Assembly (NCBI GenBank): GCA_036510735.1
Contig: DATCDK010000102.1
Coordinates: 1 to 38,966, forward strand
Length of the DNA: 38,966 nucleotides
Reading direction: 5' to 3'
DNA from: PALSA-607 sp036510735
Lineage (GTDB): Bacteria; Actinomycetota; Actinomycetes; Acidothermales; Acidothermaceae
Shown: positions 23,919-32,960 of the stretch, one piece after another
Position numbering within the stretch: position 1 is the first letter of the stretch
Layout: every line of letters begins with the position of its first letter
Program-made: the position numbers and the translations under genes
The notes under the pieces: generated by a model
Seen by the model: only the letters and a program-made list of their open reading frames with translations
Database searches by the model: none
Told to the model about the DNA's origin: nothing

Positions 23919-24339
23919 AGGCCGATAGCTGCGGGAAGAAGAGGGCGACCTCGCGGGCTGCCGACTCCGGCGAGTCCGAACCGTGCACCAGGTTCTCCGT
24001 GACGATGAGTCCGAAATCTCCCCTGATCGTGCCTGATGGTGCTTTCACCGGGTCGGTCGGGCCCATCATCGCCCGCCACGTCTCGATCGCCCGCGGACCT
24101 TCGACTGCCGCGGCGACCAGCGGTCCTGAGGTAATGAAGCCGATCAGCGACTCGAAGAACGGCTTGCCGAAGTGCTCGGCGTAGTGCTCCTCCGCCGTCT
24201 CGCGGTCAAGGGTGCGCAGTTCGAGGGCAACCAATCGCAGGCCCTTGCGTTCGAGGCGGTCGAGAACCTCACCGACCAGCCCACGTCGAACGGCGTCGGG
24301 CTTCACGAGGACGAGCGTGCGCTCGAGGGTGTCTGTCAC
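23917..24339 (-). CDS. ndk: Nucleoside diphosphate kinase
   Basis: Ndk transfers the terminal phosphate from ATP to other nucleoside diphosphates through a phosphohistidine. The 140-residue protein has the family start ERTLVLVKPDAVRRGLVGE, the AEHFGKPFFESLIGFITSGP segment, and the active site NLVHGSDS with His119. I take GTG 24339 as the start (VTDTLERTLVL), with GGTAGG about ten bases upstream; the in-frame extension to 24366 has no family likeness. It lies 45 bases after the exporter permease and before mreB, the same neighbour order as in Streptomyces. Confidence 0.96.
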   Translation of the reverse strand: MTDTLERTLVLVKPDAVRRGLVGEVLDRLERKGLRLVALELRTLDRETAEEHYAEHFGKPFFESLIGFITSGPLVAAAVEGPRAIETWRAMMGPTDPVKAPSGTIRGDFGLIVTENLVHGSDSPESAAREVALFFPQLSA

Positions 24340-24384
24340 GGCGCGGAGCCTACCGAGGCAACTCACACCCGCACGCGCCGGGCG

Positions 24385-25197
24385 TCATCGCAGCAGCAGG
24401 ATGCCGAGACGTCGGGTCGAGACCGCGATCCCGACGAGGCCCATCACAAGTAGGTACGCGAGATTCGCTAGCAGGCCCGGCCCGACATGGCCCAGAGTCA
24501 GCGATCGCTGGACGTCAACGGCTTGGTAGAGCGGGGTCCAGCGAACGATGTCGCCGATCACCTGCGGGTAGGTGCTCAGCGGATAGAACGTCGCCGAGAA
24601 CAAGAACATCGGGAGCAGGGCCAGGGTGACCCACTCGAAGTCCTGCCAGCTGCGCATGAACGTCGTGCACGCCATGCCGCACGCAGCGAACGCGAGGCCT
24701 TCCAAGAGCGCGAAGGGCAGGCAGAGCAACGCCCACCACGAATGCAACAGGCCCATGCTGATCATCACGATCAGAAAGGCCGTTGAGTAGATCATGCCTC
24801 GGGCCAGCGCCCAGGTGATCTCGCCGGTCGCGACATCGAGCGGGCCGAGGGGTGTCGCAAGCACTGCGTCGTAGATCTTCGCGTACTTCATCTTCCAGAA
24901 AATGTTGAACGTCGAGTCGTAGATCGCACCGTTCATCGTCGACGACGCGAGCAGTGCAGGAGCAACGAACGCGGTGTATCGAACCGCATGGCCGCCTACC
25001 GAAATCGCCGGCACCAAGTGCCCGAGGCCCACGCCGATCGACAGCAGGTAGAACACCGGCTCGAAGAATCCGGACACGATAATGAGCCAGGAGTGTTTGT
25101 AGACCATCAGGCTGCGCTCGACGAGCGTGTGGCCTCGCCGTCCGCCCATTCCTGTCAACGCATCGAACGGGATCACCCGCGCAACCAACGTGGCCAT
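24385..25197 (-). CDS. ABC-2 type exporter permease (second permease)
   Basis: This 270-residue membrane protein has six predicted spans and the ABC-2 permease pattern typical of DrrB/NodJ-like exporters. Features include ERSLMVYKHSWLIIVSGFFEPVFYL, VRYTAFVAPALLASSTMNGA, IYDAVLATPLGPLDVATGEI and LFSATFYPLSTYPQ. It resembles the adjacent permease in several places (FxxPxLLA, the IYxAxxATPLxPLD box, and MFLFSxTFxPxSxxP), so the two probably arose by duplication and form a heterodimer. ATG 25197 follows the stop of the first permease after one base (TGA-G-ATG). The cargo is unknown. Confidence 0.88.
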   Translation of the reverse strand: MATLVARVIPFDALTGMGGRRGHTLVERSLMVYKHSWLIIVSGFFEPVFYLLSIGVGLGHLVPAISVGGHAVRYTAFVAPALLASSTMNGAIYDSTFNIFWKMKYAKIYDAVLATPLGPLDVATGEITWALARGMIYSTAFLIVMISMGLLHSWWALLCLPFALLEGLAFAACGMACTTFMRSWQDFEWVTLALLPMFLFSATFYPLSTYPQVIGDIVRWTPLYQAVDVQRSLTLGHVGPGLLANLAYLLVMGLVGIAVSTRRLGILLLR

Positions 25198-25198
25198 C

Positions 25199-25984
25199 TC
25201 AGACCCCCAGCTTGCGGCGGTAGATCCGCAGCGCGATGACGAAGCCCACTACCGCCCATGCGACGAGGCAGGCAACGTGGCCGAGCGCGGCGGGCACATC
25301 TACATGGCCAAGTGTGAGTGCGCGGCTGAGTTCGACGCCATGCCACAACGGCGTCGCATAGGCGACCCACCGGAACACGACAGGCAACTGCGAAACCGGG
25401 AAGAACGTGCCAGAGAACAAGAACATCGGCACGATCCCGAATCTGTTCAAAGCGGCGAAGCCGTTGTCGTGCTCGCGACTGGCGGCAAAGGCCACGACCG
25501 GACACGCGAACGCGAGTCCGATGAGGATGCAGGCCGGGAAAGCCAACAACGCAAGAGGGGATCGCACTCCCCCGAACAACGTCACCACACCGAGGTACAC
25601 ACCTGACGCCATCGCGGTGCGGGTCGCAATCCACATCACGTGACCGATAAGGATGTCGAGCGGCATCAGCGGTGTCGCGGCCATCGCGTGATAGATGCGT
25701 AGCCACTTAAACGACGCGAACACAGGGAACGTCGACTCACCCACGGCTATCTGCATCGCAGTCGCTGCGAGCAGACCAGGGCCGATGAACTGCAGATATG
25801 TGACACCACCGATAGCCGAGCTTCGGTGCACGAGCGATCCGAGACCGACACCCATCGCAGTGAGGTAGAGCACCGGGGTCACGACCGTGGTGATGACACT
25901 GCCGCGCCATGTGCGACGGTATTGCGCTACCCAGTACGCGTAGGAGCGCAACGCAGGCAGCCCCGCGAGCGACGCGGTGGTCAT
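25199..25984 (-). CDS. ABC-2 type exporter permease (first permease)
   Basis: This is a 261-residue permease starting MTTASLAGLPALRSYAYWV. It has about six membrane spans, FIGPGLLAATAMQIAVGEST, the cytoplasmic IYHAMAATPLMPLDILIGHVMW box and MFLFSGTFFPVSQLPVVF. Its open frame extends about 96 codons upstream, but those codons overlap the ATPase gene in another frame and do not look like a permease. ATG 25984 follows the ATPase stop after one base (TGA-C-ATG). It is likely a heterodimer partner of the next permease. Confidence 0.88.
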   Translation of the reverse strand: MTTASLAGLPALRSYAYWVAQYRRTWRGSVITTVVTPVLYLTAMGVGLGSLVHRSSAIGGVTYLQFIGPGLLAATAMQIAVGESTFPVFASFKWLRIYHAMAATPLMPLDILIGHVMWIATRTAMASGVYLGVVTLFGGVRSPLALLAFPACILIGLAFACPVVAFAASREHDNGFAALNRFGIVPMFLFSGTFFPVSQLPVVFRWVAYATPLWHGVELSRALTLGHVDVPAALGHVACLVAWAVVGFVIALRIYRRKLGV

Positions 25985-25985
25985 G

Positions 25986-26924
25986 TCAGTCGACCAGCGT
26001 GCGGCCGGTGAGCCGCAGGAAGACGTCCTCGAGGGTGCTGCGTCGGACCAGCATCGACAAGGGGACGACACCGCGATCGTGCACGGCGTCGACACACGCG
26101 TCACCGTCGTCGGTGTAGACCAGTATGCGGTCGGGAAGCACCTCGAGCCGATCAGCAAGGCCGACCAACTTGTCCGCTGCTGTCTCGTTGTCGCCAAGTG
26201 GGAACCGGACCTCGACGACGTCACGGCTGGAGTACTGATTGATGAGCTCGCGGGGCGACCCGGACGCCGCAATCTTTCCCTTGTCCATCACGACGAGGCG
26301 GTCGCACAGTTGCTCGGCTTCGTCCATGTAGTGGGTGGTGAGGACGAGCGTGACACCCTGTTGTTTCAGCCGGAACAACCTGTCCCACACGACGTGGCGA
26401 GCCTGCGGATCGAGGCCAGTGGTCGGTTCGTCGAGCAGCAGCACGTCGGGTGAATTGATGAGCGAGCGCGCAATCGTCAGCCGACGCTTCATGCCCCCGG
26501 AAAGCGGGTCGACCTTGTCGTCGGCCCGGTCGAGCAGCTGGACGAACTCGAGCAGCTCGTCGGCCCGCTCCCGAGTCACCGCACGCGACAGCCCAAAGTA
26601 CCGACCGTAGATGAGCAGGTTCTCTCGCACGGTCAACTCGAGGTCGAGGGTGTCCTGCTGCGGTACCACGCCGAGACGCGCGCGGATCTGCGGCCCGTCG
26701 CGGCGCGGATCGAGCCCCAGAATCAGCAGGGTGCCTGCTGTAGGCGGCGACACGCAGCCGATCATCCGCATCGTTGACGACTTGCCTGCGCCGTTCGGCC
26801 CGAGGAATCCGAAAGCCTCGCCCGGCTCGACGTCGAGGTCGATGCCGTCAACGGCCACGAAGTCGCCGAACTTCTTGACCAAACCGCGGGCATGGATCAG
26901 CGCCTGCGGTTGCGAATCGGTCAT
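25986..26924 (-). CDS. ABC exporter ATPase, DrrA/NodI type
   Basis: This 312-residue ATPase powers the two permeases that follow. It shows Walker A GPNGAGKSS (at about 41-49), Q-loop VVPQQDTLD, signature LSGGMKRRL, Walker B LLLDEPTTGLDP and switch TTHYMDEAE. A C-terminal domain of about 90 residues after the nucleotide-binding domain is typical of the DrrA/NodI group, which exports lipids, oligosaccharides or drugs. It begins 28 bases after the DUF4233 gene, so it may be read from the valS-folC transcript. No substrate-binding protein or adjacent regulator is visible, which fits an exporter. Confidence 0.92.
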   Translation of the reverse strand: MTDSQPQALIHARGLVKKFGDFVAVDGIDLDVEPGEAFGFLGPNGAGKSSTMRMIGCVSPPTAGTLLILGLDPRRDGPQIRARLGVVPQQDTLDLELTVRENLLIYGRYFGLSRAVTRERADELLEFVQLLDRADDKVDPLSGGMKRRLTIARSLINSPDVLLLDEPTTGLDPQARHVVWDRLFRLKQQGVTLVLTTHYMDEAEQLCDRLVVMDKGKIAASGSPRELINQYSSRDVVEVRFPLGDNETAADKLVGLADRLEVLPDRILVYTDDGDACVDAVHDRGVVPLSMLVRRSTLEDVFLRLTGRTLVD

Positions 26925-26952
26925 TCTTTGACGCTACCCCCGAGCGCCCGTT

Positions 26953-27456
26953 CTACCCCAACCGTTTAGACGCCGTAGCTACCTTAGATCGGCTCGAGGC
27001 AGGCATCGGCGTGGGCGGCCTGCCGACGTACGCCTCGAACTGCTTCGCGCGACCCAGCGCAGCATCGCCCAAGCGGATGCACACGACCCAAAGCACAGCG
27101 AAGATGCCACCGATCACAAACATCACGGGGACGACGAAGCCGCAGGCAATGGCGAGCACCTGCAGCACGCCACCCGCGAGGTAGGCCCACGGTCTGCGAA
27201 TCATCCCGGCGATCACGATGCATCCGACCGCGAGCGCACCGCCTACCGACAGCGCCGCGGCAATCGAAACGTGGTCCTGCACGATCGCGACGATGATGGC
27301 GAGCCAGAACACGACAACTTCCATGGCAAGCACGCTCGACGTCAGGCGTCGCTTGCCCTTGACAGCATCGCGGTACATCCGCGCGACGTCGTCGCCGTCA
27401 TACTCCGACGGCGGGAGCGGCGGGCCACCCATCGGGCCGCCTACTTGCGCACTCAT
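26953..27456 (-). CDS. DUF4233 small membrane protein downstream of folC
   Basis: This 167-residue protein has about four membrane spans (VLAMEVVVFWLAIIVAIV, AALSVGGALAVGCIVIAGM and two more between residues 90 and 135) and a Pro/Gly-rich N-terminus. It fits the DUF4233 family, which follows folC in many actinobacteria. The function is unknown. The start overlaps the folC stop as ATGA. Confidence 0.85.
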   Translation of the reverse strand: MSAQVGGPMGGPPLPPSEYDGDDVARMYRDAVKGKRRLTSSVLAMEVVVFWLAIIVAIVQDHVSIAAALSVGGALAVGCIVIAGMIRRPWAYLAGGVLQVLAIACGFVVPVMFVIGGIFAVLWVVCIRLGDAALGRAKQFEAYVGRPPTPMPASSRSKVATASKRLG

Positions 27457-28802
27457 CGCAGCTTCAGCAGCCGGCGAGCTTCACCCGCGGTCACGACGGA
27501 GCCGGTAATCAGTACTCCCCCTCCGCCGAACTCGCCCTCGTCGTCCTCATCCGCTCGTTCGACGGCGATGCTGATCGCTTCGTCAAGATGAGTCGCGACG
27601 TCGACCCGATCGGCACCAAAAATGTCGACCGCTATTGCAGCCAGGTCATCGGCCGGCATCGAACGACTCGAACTGTTCTGTGTGATGACAACGTGCGCAA
27701 GAAACCCCTCGAGTACCTCGAGCATGCCGTCGGCATCTTTGTCACCCAGCACGGCAACGACGCCAACCAGGCGGCGAAACGCGAACGACTCCGCGATCGC
27801 GGCCACGGTTGCGCGAGCGCCTGCCGGGTTGTGGGTTGCATCGACGAGAATCGTGGGCGAGGTTCGCACCACCTCGAGACGACCGGGCGACTGCACGGTC
27901 GAGAACGCGGCGCGCACGAGATCGGCGTCGAGCGGTTCGACGACTCCCGCAAAAGCCTCGACGGCAGCGAGCGCACACGATGCATTCGACGCTTGGTAGC
28001 CGCCGTACAGCGGCAAAAACACCTCGTCGTAGACGCCGTGCAGACCCCGCAACGCGAGTACTTGCCCACCAACTGCGTTCTCGCGTCTGATCACGCCGAA
28101 CTGAAATCCCTCGCGAAGCGCCTCGGCGCCAACAGACTCTGCCGTAGACACGATGACGTCGATCGCGTCGGGGTGTTGCGCGGCGACGATCACCTGCTGG
28201 TCGGGCTTGATGATGCCGGCCTTCTCGGCGGCGATAGCGGAGATCGTGTCGCCCAGATAGGCCATGTGGTCGAGGTCAACGGGCGTGATTACTGACACGG
28301 GCGCGTTCACGATATTCGTTGCGTCGAGCCGACCGCCTAAGCCGACCTCGACAACGGCGACGTCGACAGGGGCATCCGCGAAAGCCGCGAATGCCATCGC
28401 GGTGACCGCCTCAAAGAACGACAGCCGGATGTCACCCTTGCTGTCAGCGAGCTCGAGGAAATGCGCGAGCTCGTCGTAGGTCTGGACGAAGAGTGCAGCA
28501 CTGATCGGTTCACCGTCGATCGCGATGCGTTCGGTGATGGACTCGAGGTGCGGGCTGGTGAAGCGGCCAGTACGCAGGTCAAGTGAACGCAGCAGGGCAT
28601 CGATCATGCGGGACGTCGATGTCTTGCCGTTGGTACCGGCGATATGCACCGATGGGTAGGCCAGGTGCGGATCGCCCATCAGATCCATAAGCGCGGTCAT
28701 GCGCCCGGGCTTCCACTCGATGCGCGACTCGGGCCAGCGCGCGAGCAACTCGTTCTCAACACGTTCCAGTTCGAGCGCCTGCTCGCTCATCGGAGCAATC
28801 AT
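27453..28802 (-). CDS. folC: Folylpolyglutamate / dihydrofolate synthase FolC
   Basis: FolC adds glutamate to folates and may also make dihydrofolate. The 449 residues contain the Mur-ligase-like ATP site HIAGTNGKTSTSRM (GTNGKT at 56-61), RTGRFTSPHLES, the VEVGLGGRLDATN segment and the DATHNPAGA motif of the C-terminal domain. ATG 28802 overlaps the valS stop (ATGA); ATG 28790 four codons later is also possible. It is followed by the DUF4233 gene with a four-base overlap. Confidence 0.95.
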   Translation of the reverse strand: MIAPMSEQALELERVENELLARWPESRIEWKPGRMTALMDLMGDPHLAYPSVHIAGTNGKTSTSRMIDALLRSLDLRTGRFTSPHLESITERIAIDGEPISAALFVQTYDELAHFLELADSKGDIRLSFFEAVTAMAFAAFADAPVDVAVVEVGLGGRLDATNIVNAPVSVITPVDLDHMAYLGDTISAIAAEKAGIIKPDQQVIVAAQHPDAIDVIVSTAESVGAEALREGFQFGVIRRENAVGGQVLALRGLHGVYDEVFLPLYGGYQASNASCALAAVEAFAGVVEPLDADLVRAAFSTVQSPGRLEVVRTSPTILVDATHNPAGARATVAAIAESFAFRRLVGVVAVLGDKDADGMLEVLEGFLAHVVITQNSSSRSMPADDLAAIAVDIFGADRVDVATHLDEAISIAVERADEDDEGEFGGGGVLITGSVVTAGEARRLLKLR

Positions 28803-31540
28803 TGCTGCGACTGGGCAGGAGGCAGTGCATCAGGTGGAAGGGCATCGAGTTGTCCCCGCAGCCGTTCGACTTCGGCCTGGGCGTCACGCAGGCGGGCGCG
28901 GATCTTGTCGACCACCGGTGCCGGCGCTTTCGCGATGAATGCTTCGTCGGCCAGCTTCGCCTCTGCGAGCACAACCTCGTCCACCGCGACGTCGAACGCC
29001 TTGGTGAGGCGGGCGCGTTCCTTGCCGATGTCGATCGTGCCCGACAGATCGAGAGCGACCCGCACCGCGCGCCCGCTGTGGCCAACCACGACGGCGGCCG
29101 TTTCGTGAAAGCCGTCGGTCGGTATCTGCAGTCGCGCAAGAGACCGGATCTGGTCCTCGAACGGCGCGAGCGCACCGTTCGTGAGCCCGTCAATGTGCGC
29201 CGGAACCCGTTGCGCCGGCCGAAGGCCCTGCTCGGCGCGGAACCGCCGAACCTCAGTGACGACCGCCTGCAGTTGCGTGATGAGTGCCTCGGCCGGCCCG
29301 TCGACCGTCGTCCCATCGACCAAGGCAGCTGCGCCGCCGGTCACGAGACCGGTCGGCCACGCTGCGAGCACGACGGTCTCGCGGGCGGTCAAGGTGGTCC
29401 ACAATTCCTCTGTCACGAAGGGGATCACTGGATGCCACAGTCGTAGCAGCACGTCGAGAACGTGGCCCAGCACGCGGCGGGTGGCCGTCGCCTCGACGCC
29501 GCCCCTTTCGAGAGGCAACTTCGCCAACTCGAGGTACCAGTCGCAAAGCTCATCCCAGGTGAAGTGGTAGAGCGCGTCGCACGCCTTGGCGAACTGGAAG
29601 TCGTCGAAGTACCCGTCGACGTCAGCTGCGGTGCGGACCAACCTCGACAGGATCCAACGTTCAGTCGCCGGCAACGTCTCGAGATCGGGCAACGGACCCT
29701 CGACCGTGGCGCCGTTCAGAATCGCGAACCGCGTTGCGTTCCAGAGCTTGGTGATGAAGTTGCGGCCGCCCTGCGCCAACTCTTCACTGACCGGGATGTC
29801 GGACCCCGGTGAGGCGCTGCGGGCAAGCGTGAAACGCGCTGCATCGGCGCCGTACGTGTCGATCCACTCGAGTGGATCAATGCCGTTGCCCGCCGACTTG
29901 CTCATCTTGCGGCCGCGGTCGTCGCGCACCAGACCAGTGAGCGCAACCGTACGGAACGGCACCGAGCCTTCGGGGCCTCGGTCGGCCATCGCATACAGGC
30001 CGAACATCATCATTCGCGCAACCCAGAAGAAGATGATGTCGTAGCCCGTGAGCAGCACAGACGTGGGATAGAACTTCTCGAGGTCGGGCGTCTCAGCAGG
30101 CCAACCCAAGGTCGAAAAAGGCCACAGAGCCGAAGAAAACCAGGTGTCGAGGACGTCCTCGTCCTGTCGCCAACCGTCGCCGCTCGGCGGCTCGTCTTCC
30201 GGACCGACGGCCACCACCTCGCCGTCCGGCCCGTACCAGACCGGGATCCGGTGTCCCCACCAGAGCTGTCGCGAGATGCACCAGTCGTGCATGTTGTCGA
30301 CCCAGTCGAAATAGTTGCGCGCCATCTCGGGCGGATGGATCGTCACCCGACCGTCGCGCACCGCATCGCCAGCCGCCTTCGCCAACGACTCGACCTTCAC
30401 GAACCATTGCAGCGACAACCGCGGTTCGATCACGGTGTCGCATCGAGAGCAGTGACCAACGGAATGTATGTAGGGCCGCTTCTCGGCGACAATCAGGCCG
30501 AGTTCGCGTAGCGCTGCTGTGACTGCCGGCCGTGCCTCGAACCGGTCGAGACCCTTGAAGGGTCCGTGCGCAGTAATCACACCGCGCTCGTCGAGCACGG
30601 TGATCGCGGGCAAGCCATGGCGCTGGCCGATCTCGAAGTCGTTCGGATCGTGCGCCGGTGTCACCTTGACAGCACCCGTGCCGAACGCGGGATCGACGTG
30701 CTCGTCGGCGATGATCGGTATACGCCGCCCGGTCAGCGGCAACTCGATCTCGGTACCGACGAGGTGCGCGTAGCGGGGGTCGTCCGGATGCACGGCCACC
30801 GCGGTGTCGCCCAGCATCGTCTCGACCCGCGTCGTCGCGACAGTGATCGGTCCGTAGGAAATCGAGATCAGTTCGCCCTCGTCGTCGGAGTGGTCGACCT
30901 CGATGTCCGAAAGCGCGGTCAGGCACCGCGGACACCAGTTGATGATCCGCTCGGCGCGATAGATCAGGGCGTCGTCGTAGAGGCGCTTGAAAATCGTGCC
31001 GACGGCGCGCGACGACCCGGCGTCCATCGTGAAGCGCTCTCGCGACCAGTCGACGCCGTCGCCCAGGCGACGCATCTGACCGAGGATCCGGCCGCCGTAC
31101 TCCGCCTTCCACTGCCACACCCGCTCGACGAAGCCCTCCCGTCCGAGGTCGTCGCGCGAGATGCCTTCCTTGCCAAGCTCGCGCTCGACCACGTTCTGGG
31201 TGGCAATCCCGGCGTGATCCATGCCGGGCAGCCAGAGCGTCTCGTAACCCTGCATGCGCCGGCGCCGGGTCACGGCGTCCATCAGCGTGTGCTGGGGCGC
31301 GTGGCCCATGTGCAGCTGGCCGGTGACGTTCGGAGGCGGCAACACGATGGTGAACGGCGGCTTGTCGCTGGTCGCGTCGGCGGTGAAGTACCCGCGCTCG
31401 ACCCAGCGCTCGTAGAGCTTGGTCTCGACCGAGGCAGGCGAATAGACCGAGGACAGGCCGGACGGCGTGTTGTCGGCAGAGCCGGCAGAGCCGGCAGAGC
31501 CGGCCAGGTCGGCCAGGTCGGCAGGGTCGGTCGCAGTCAC
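28799..31540 (-). CDS. valS: Valyl-tRNA synthetase
   Basis: ValS charges tRNA-Val and edits threonyl-tRNA. The 913-residue class I enzyme has PPPNVTGQLHMGH (HMGH at 77-80), the KMSKS loop at 545-549, an inserted CP1 editing domain between them, an anticodon domain, and a C-terminal coiled coil (from KERARLTKAFDVAVDEV). The N-terminus carries about 30 extra low-complexity residues encoded by a 9-bp repeat. The start is GTG 31540; its ribosome-binding site is weak, but no ATG or GTG was found between it and the conserved YSPASVETKLYERW. It begins the valS-folC-DUF4233 group. Confidence 0.96.
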   Translation of the reverse strand: MTATDPADLADLAGSAGSAGSADNTPSGLSSVYSPASVETKLYERWVERGYFTADATSDKPPFTIVLPPPNVTGQLHMGHAPQHTLMDAVTRRRRMQGYETLWLPGMDHAGIATQNVVERELGKEGISRDDLGREGFVERVWQWKAEYGGRILGQMRRLGDGVDWSRERFTMDAGSSRAVGTIFKRLYDDALIYRAERIINWCPRCLTALSDIEVDHSDDEGELISISYGPITVATTRVETMLGDTAVAVHPDDPRYAHLVGTEIELPLTGRRIPIIADEHVDPAFGTGAVKVTPAHDPNDFEIGQRHGLPAITVLDERGVITAHGPFKGLDRFEARPAVTAALRELGLIVAEKRPYIHSVGHCSRCDTVIEPRLSLQWFVKVESLAKAAGDAVRDGRVTIHPPEMARNYFDWVDNMHDWCISRQLWWGHRIPVWYGPDGEVVAVGPEDEPPSGDGWRQDEDVLDTWFSSALWPFSTLGWPAETPDLEKFYPTSVLLTGYDIIFFWVARMMMFGLYAMADRGPEGSVPFRTVALTGLVRDDRGRKMSKSAGNGIDPLEWIDTYGADAARFTLARSASPGSDIPVSEELAQGGRNFITKLWNATRFAILNGATVEGPLPDLETLPATERWILSRLVRTAADVDGYFDDFQFAKACDALYHFTWDELCDWYLELAKLPLERGGVEATATRRVLGHVLDVLLRLWHPVIPFVTEELWTTLTARETVVLAAWPTGLVTGGAAALVDGTTVDGPAEALITQLQAVVTEVRRFRAEQGLRPAQRVPAHIDGLTNGALAPFEDQIRSLARLQIPTDGFHETAAVVVGHSGRAVRVALDLSGTIDIGKERARLTKAFDVAVDEVVLAEAKLADEAFIAKAPAPVVDKIRARLRDAQAEVERLRGQLDALPPDALPPAQSQQ
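31472..31530 (-). repeat. 9-bp tandem repeat at the valS 5' end
   Basis: About six consecutive nine-base units (variants of GCCGGCAGA and GTCGGCCAG) occupy 31472-31530. They encode the Ala/Asp/Gly/Ser/Leu-rich N-terminal residues of ValS. The length is a multiple of three, so slippage would alter the tail length without disturbing the enzyme. Confidence 0.85.
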
Positions 31541-31664
31541 ACCGCGCAGTCTAGGGATTCTGAGACTGCGACCACGAACCGGTTCAAAGCCCCTTAAGCG
31601 CTCAACCCGACCGGCCGAAGGTACTCATGGTGTCCCATGACCGGGCTCACCAGAGGAGATGGCG

Positions 31665-32918
31665 ATGCGGGGCAACCAGACGACACAAGAGGTCCCTCAG
31701 TCGTCGTTCGCAATGACGATCTTGCCCGGAGCTGCTCCTGCGCGCGTTCGCAAGGAGCGCGCCCCCAAGGACGAGGCGCCTGCGCAGCCAAAAGAACCGC
31801 GAGCACCGAGGTTCACGCTGCGCGCCCATAAGGAAGCGCCGGCCGTCGACGTCGCCCCGCCTTTCGAAACAGCGCAGCCCTTCGAGACCGCCGAGCCCGT
31901 CGAAGTAGCCGCGCCTGTCGAGTTCGCGCCGCCCGCGGCCGAGGCGTTCAGTCCGCCGCCGCCCCCGGCGCAGTTCAGCCCGCCGCCGCCCGCACAGTTC
32001 GTCCCGCCGCAGCCTCAGTTCACCCCAACCGCCGACCGCTTCGGCCAGGTATCCCCGTCGCCAGTGCACGAGGAGCCCGCGGTGTCGGGTTGGTACGCGC
32101 CGGTCGACGCGCCTGCACCCGAGGCACCCGCGGCCGACTACCCGCCGCCGACTGCCTACCCGATGGCACCGGGTTACCCGCCCCAGCCGCCGTACGCCGA
32201 GCAGTCGCACTTTGGCTACCCCCAGCAGGCCGTCCCTCAGCAGGCCGACCCCCAGCAGTACGCCGGGAACCCGAACCTGAGCTTGTTTGCGCCGCCGCCG
32301 CCCGCCGGGTCGTGGGTGCCGCAGCACGCGGCGCCGGGCGCAGGTATCAGCAATTCAGGACGCAGCACTGGAGCCAAGATCCTCATTGGCGTCGGGATCG
32401 TGTTGGGCGTGATGGTCCTGATCGCGGTCGCGATTCCGGTGTTCTTGTCTCAGCGCCAGCCCGCCAACCGCAACGTCGTCCTGCCCACAACCTTGATCGA
32501 CGCGCAGCGAATCACCGGTGACCCGAATCTGGACGCCGAAACCGCCCAAGGCGTCAGCGCCATGCAAAAGGTCGTCCCGGGAGGCTCCCAAACGCAAGCG
32601 GCCTACTACGGCCTCGATGGCGCTCCAACCTTCATGGTTGTCGCGGGCAAGCTCGCGCGGAAACCGACGTCCGGGGATGTGAAGACGTATTTCACCCAGG
32701 GAACGGCGTCGGACGATCCGGTGCTCACCAAGCTGGGTAGCGGACCGTTCGGCGGAACGCTGGAGTGCGGAACATCGACCGTCGGAGGCGTGGCGCTGAC
32801 CGAGTGCGCCTCGCTCGACAACGCAGCGGCTGTCCTGGTGATGGCCGGCCACGTGACCCCGACCCAGCTCGCAACGATGACGCGCCAAATCCTCGAACAG
32901 ATCGAGACAAAGGGCTAG
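31665..32918 (+). CDS. Proline-rich single-span membrane protein, function unknown
   Basis: This 417-residue protein has three parts: a Pro/Ala/Gln-rich disordered cytoplasmic region (1-237, with PPPPPAQF-type runs and Tyr-Pro repeats), one membrane span (239-262, ILIGVGIVLGVMVLIAVAI), and an external domain of about 155 residues. The external domain has two cysteines in LECGTSTVGGVALTEC that may form a disulfide. The layout resembles many actinobacterial proteins of unknown function. I choose ATG 31665, because AGGAG ends six bases before it; the ATG at 31659 touches the ribosome-binding site. It is divergent from valS and 42 bases before the tryptophanase gene, so the two may share a transcript. 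Confidence 0.75.
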   Translation: MRGNQTTQEVPQSSFAMTILPGAAPARVRKERAPKDEAPAQPKEPRAPRFTLRAHKEAPAVDVAPPFETAQPFETAEPVEVAAPVEFAPPAAEAFSPPPPPAQFSPPPPAQFVPPQPQFTPTADRFGQVSPSPVHEEPAVSGWYAPVDAPAPEAPAADYPPPTAYPMAPGYPPQPPYAEQSHFGYPQQAVPQQADPQQYAGNPNLSLFAPPPPAGSWVPQHAAPGAGISNSGRSTGAKILIGVGIVLGVMVLIAVAIPVFLSQRQPANRNVVLPTTLIDAQRITGDPNLDAETAQGVSAMQKVVPGGSQTQAAYYGLDGAPTFMVVAGKLARKPTSGDVKTYFTQGTASDDPVLTKLGSGPFGGTLECGTSTVGGVALTECASLDNAAAVLVMAGHVTPTQLATMTRQILEQIETKG

Positions 32919-32960
32919 CCGACCAGCTCGCCTGACTGCCGGCACGGCATACGCTCAGGC

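Noticed and set aside
25985..26272. An upstream extension of the first ABC permease
   Set aside because: It overlaps the ATPase gene out of frame and encodes a Ser/Thr/Arg-rich peptide without membrane character.
32919..32960. A TnaC-type leader peptide before tnaA
   Set aside because: The gap is only 42 bases and contains no small ORF with a Trp codon followed by a regulatory stop.
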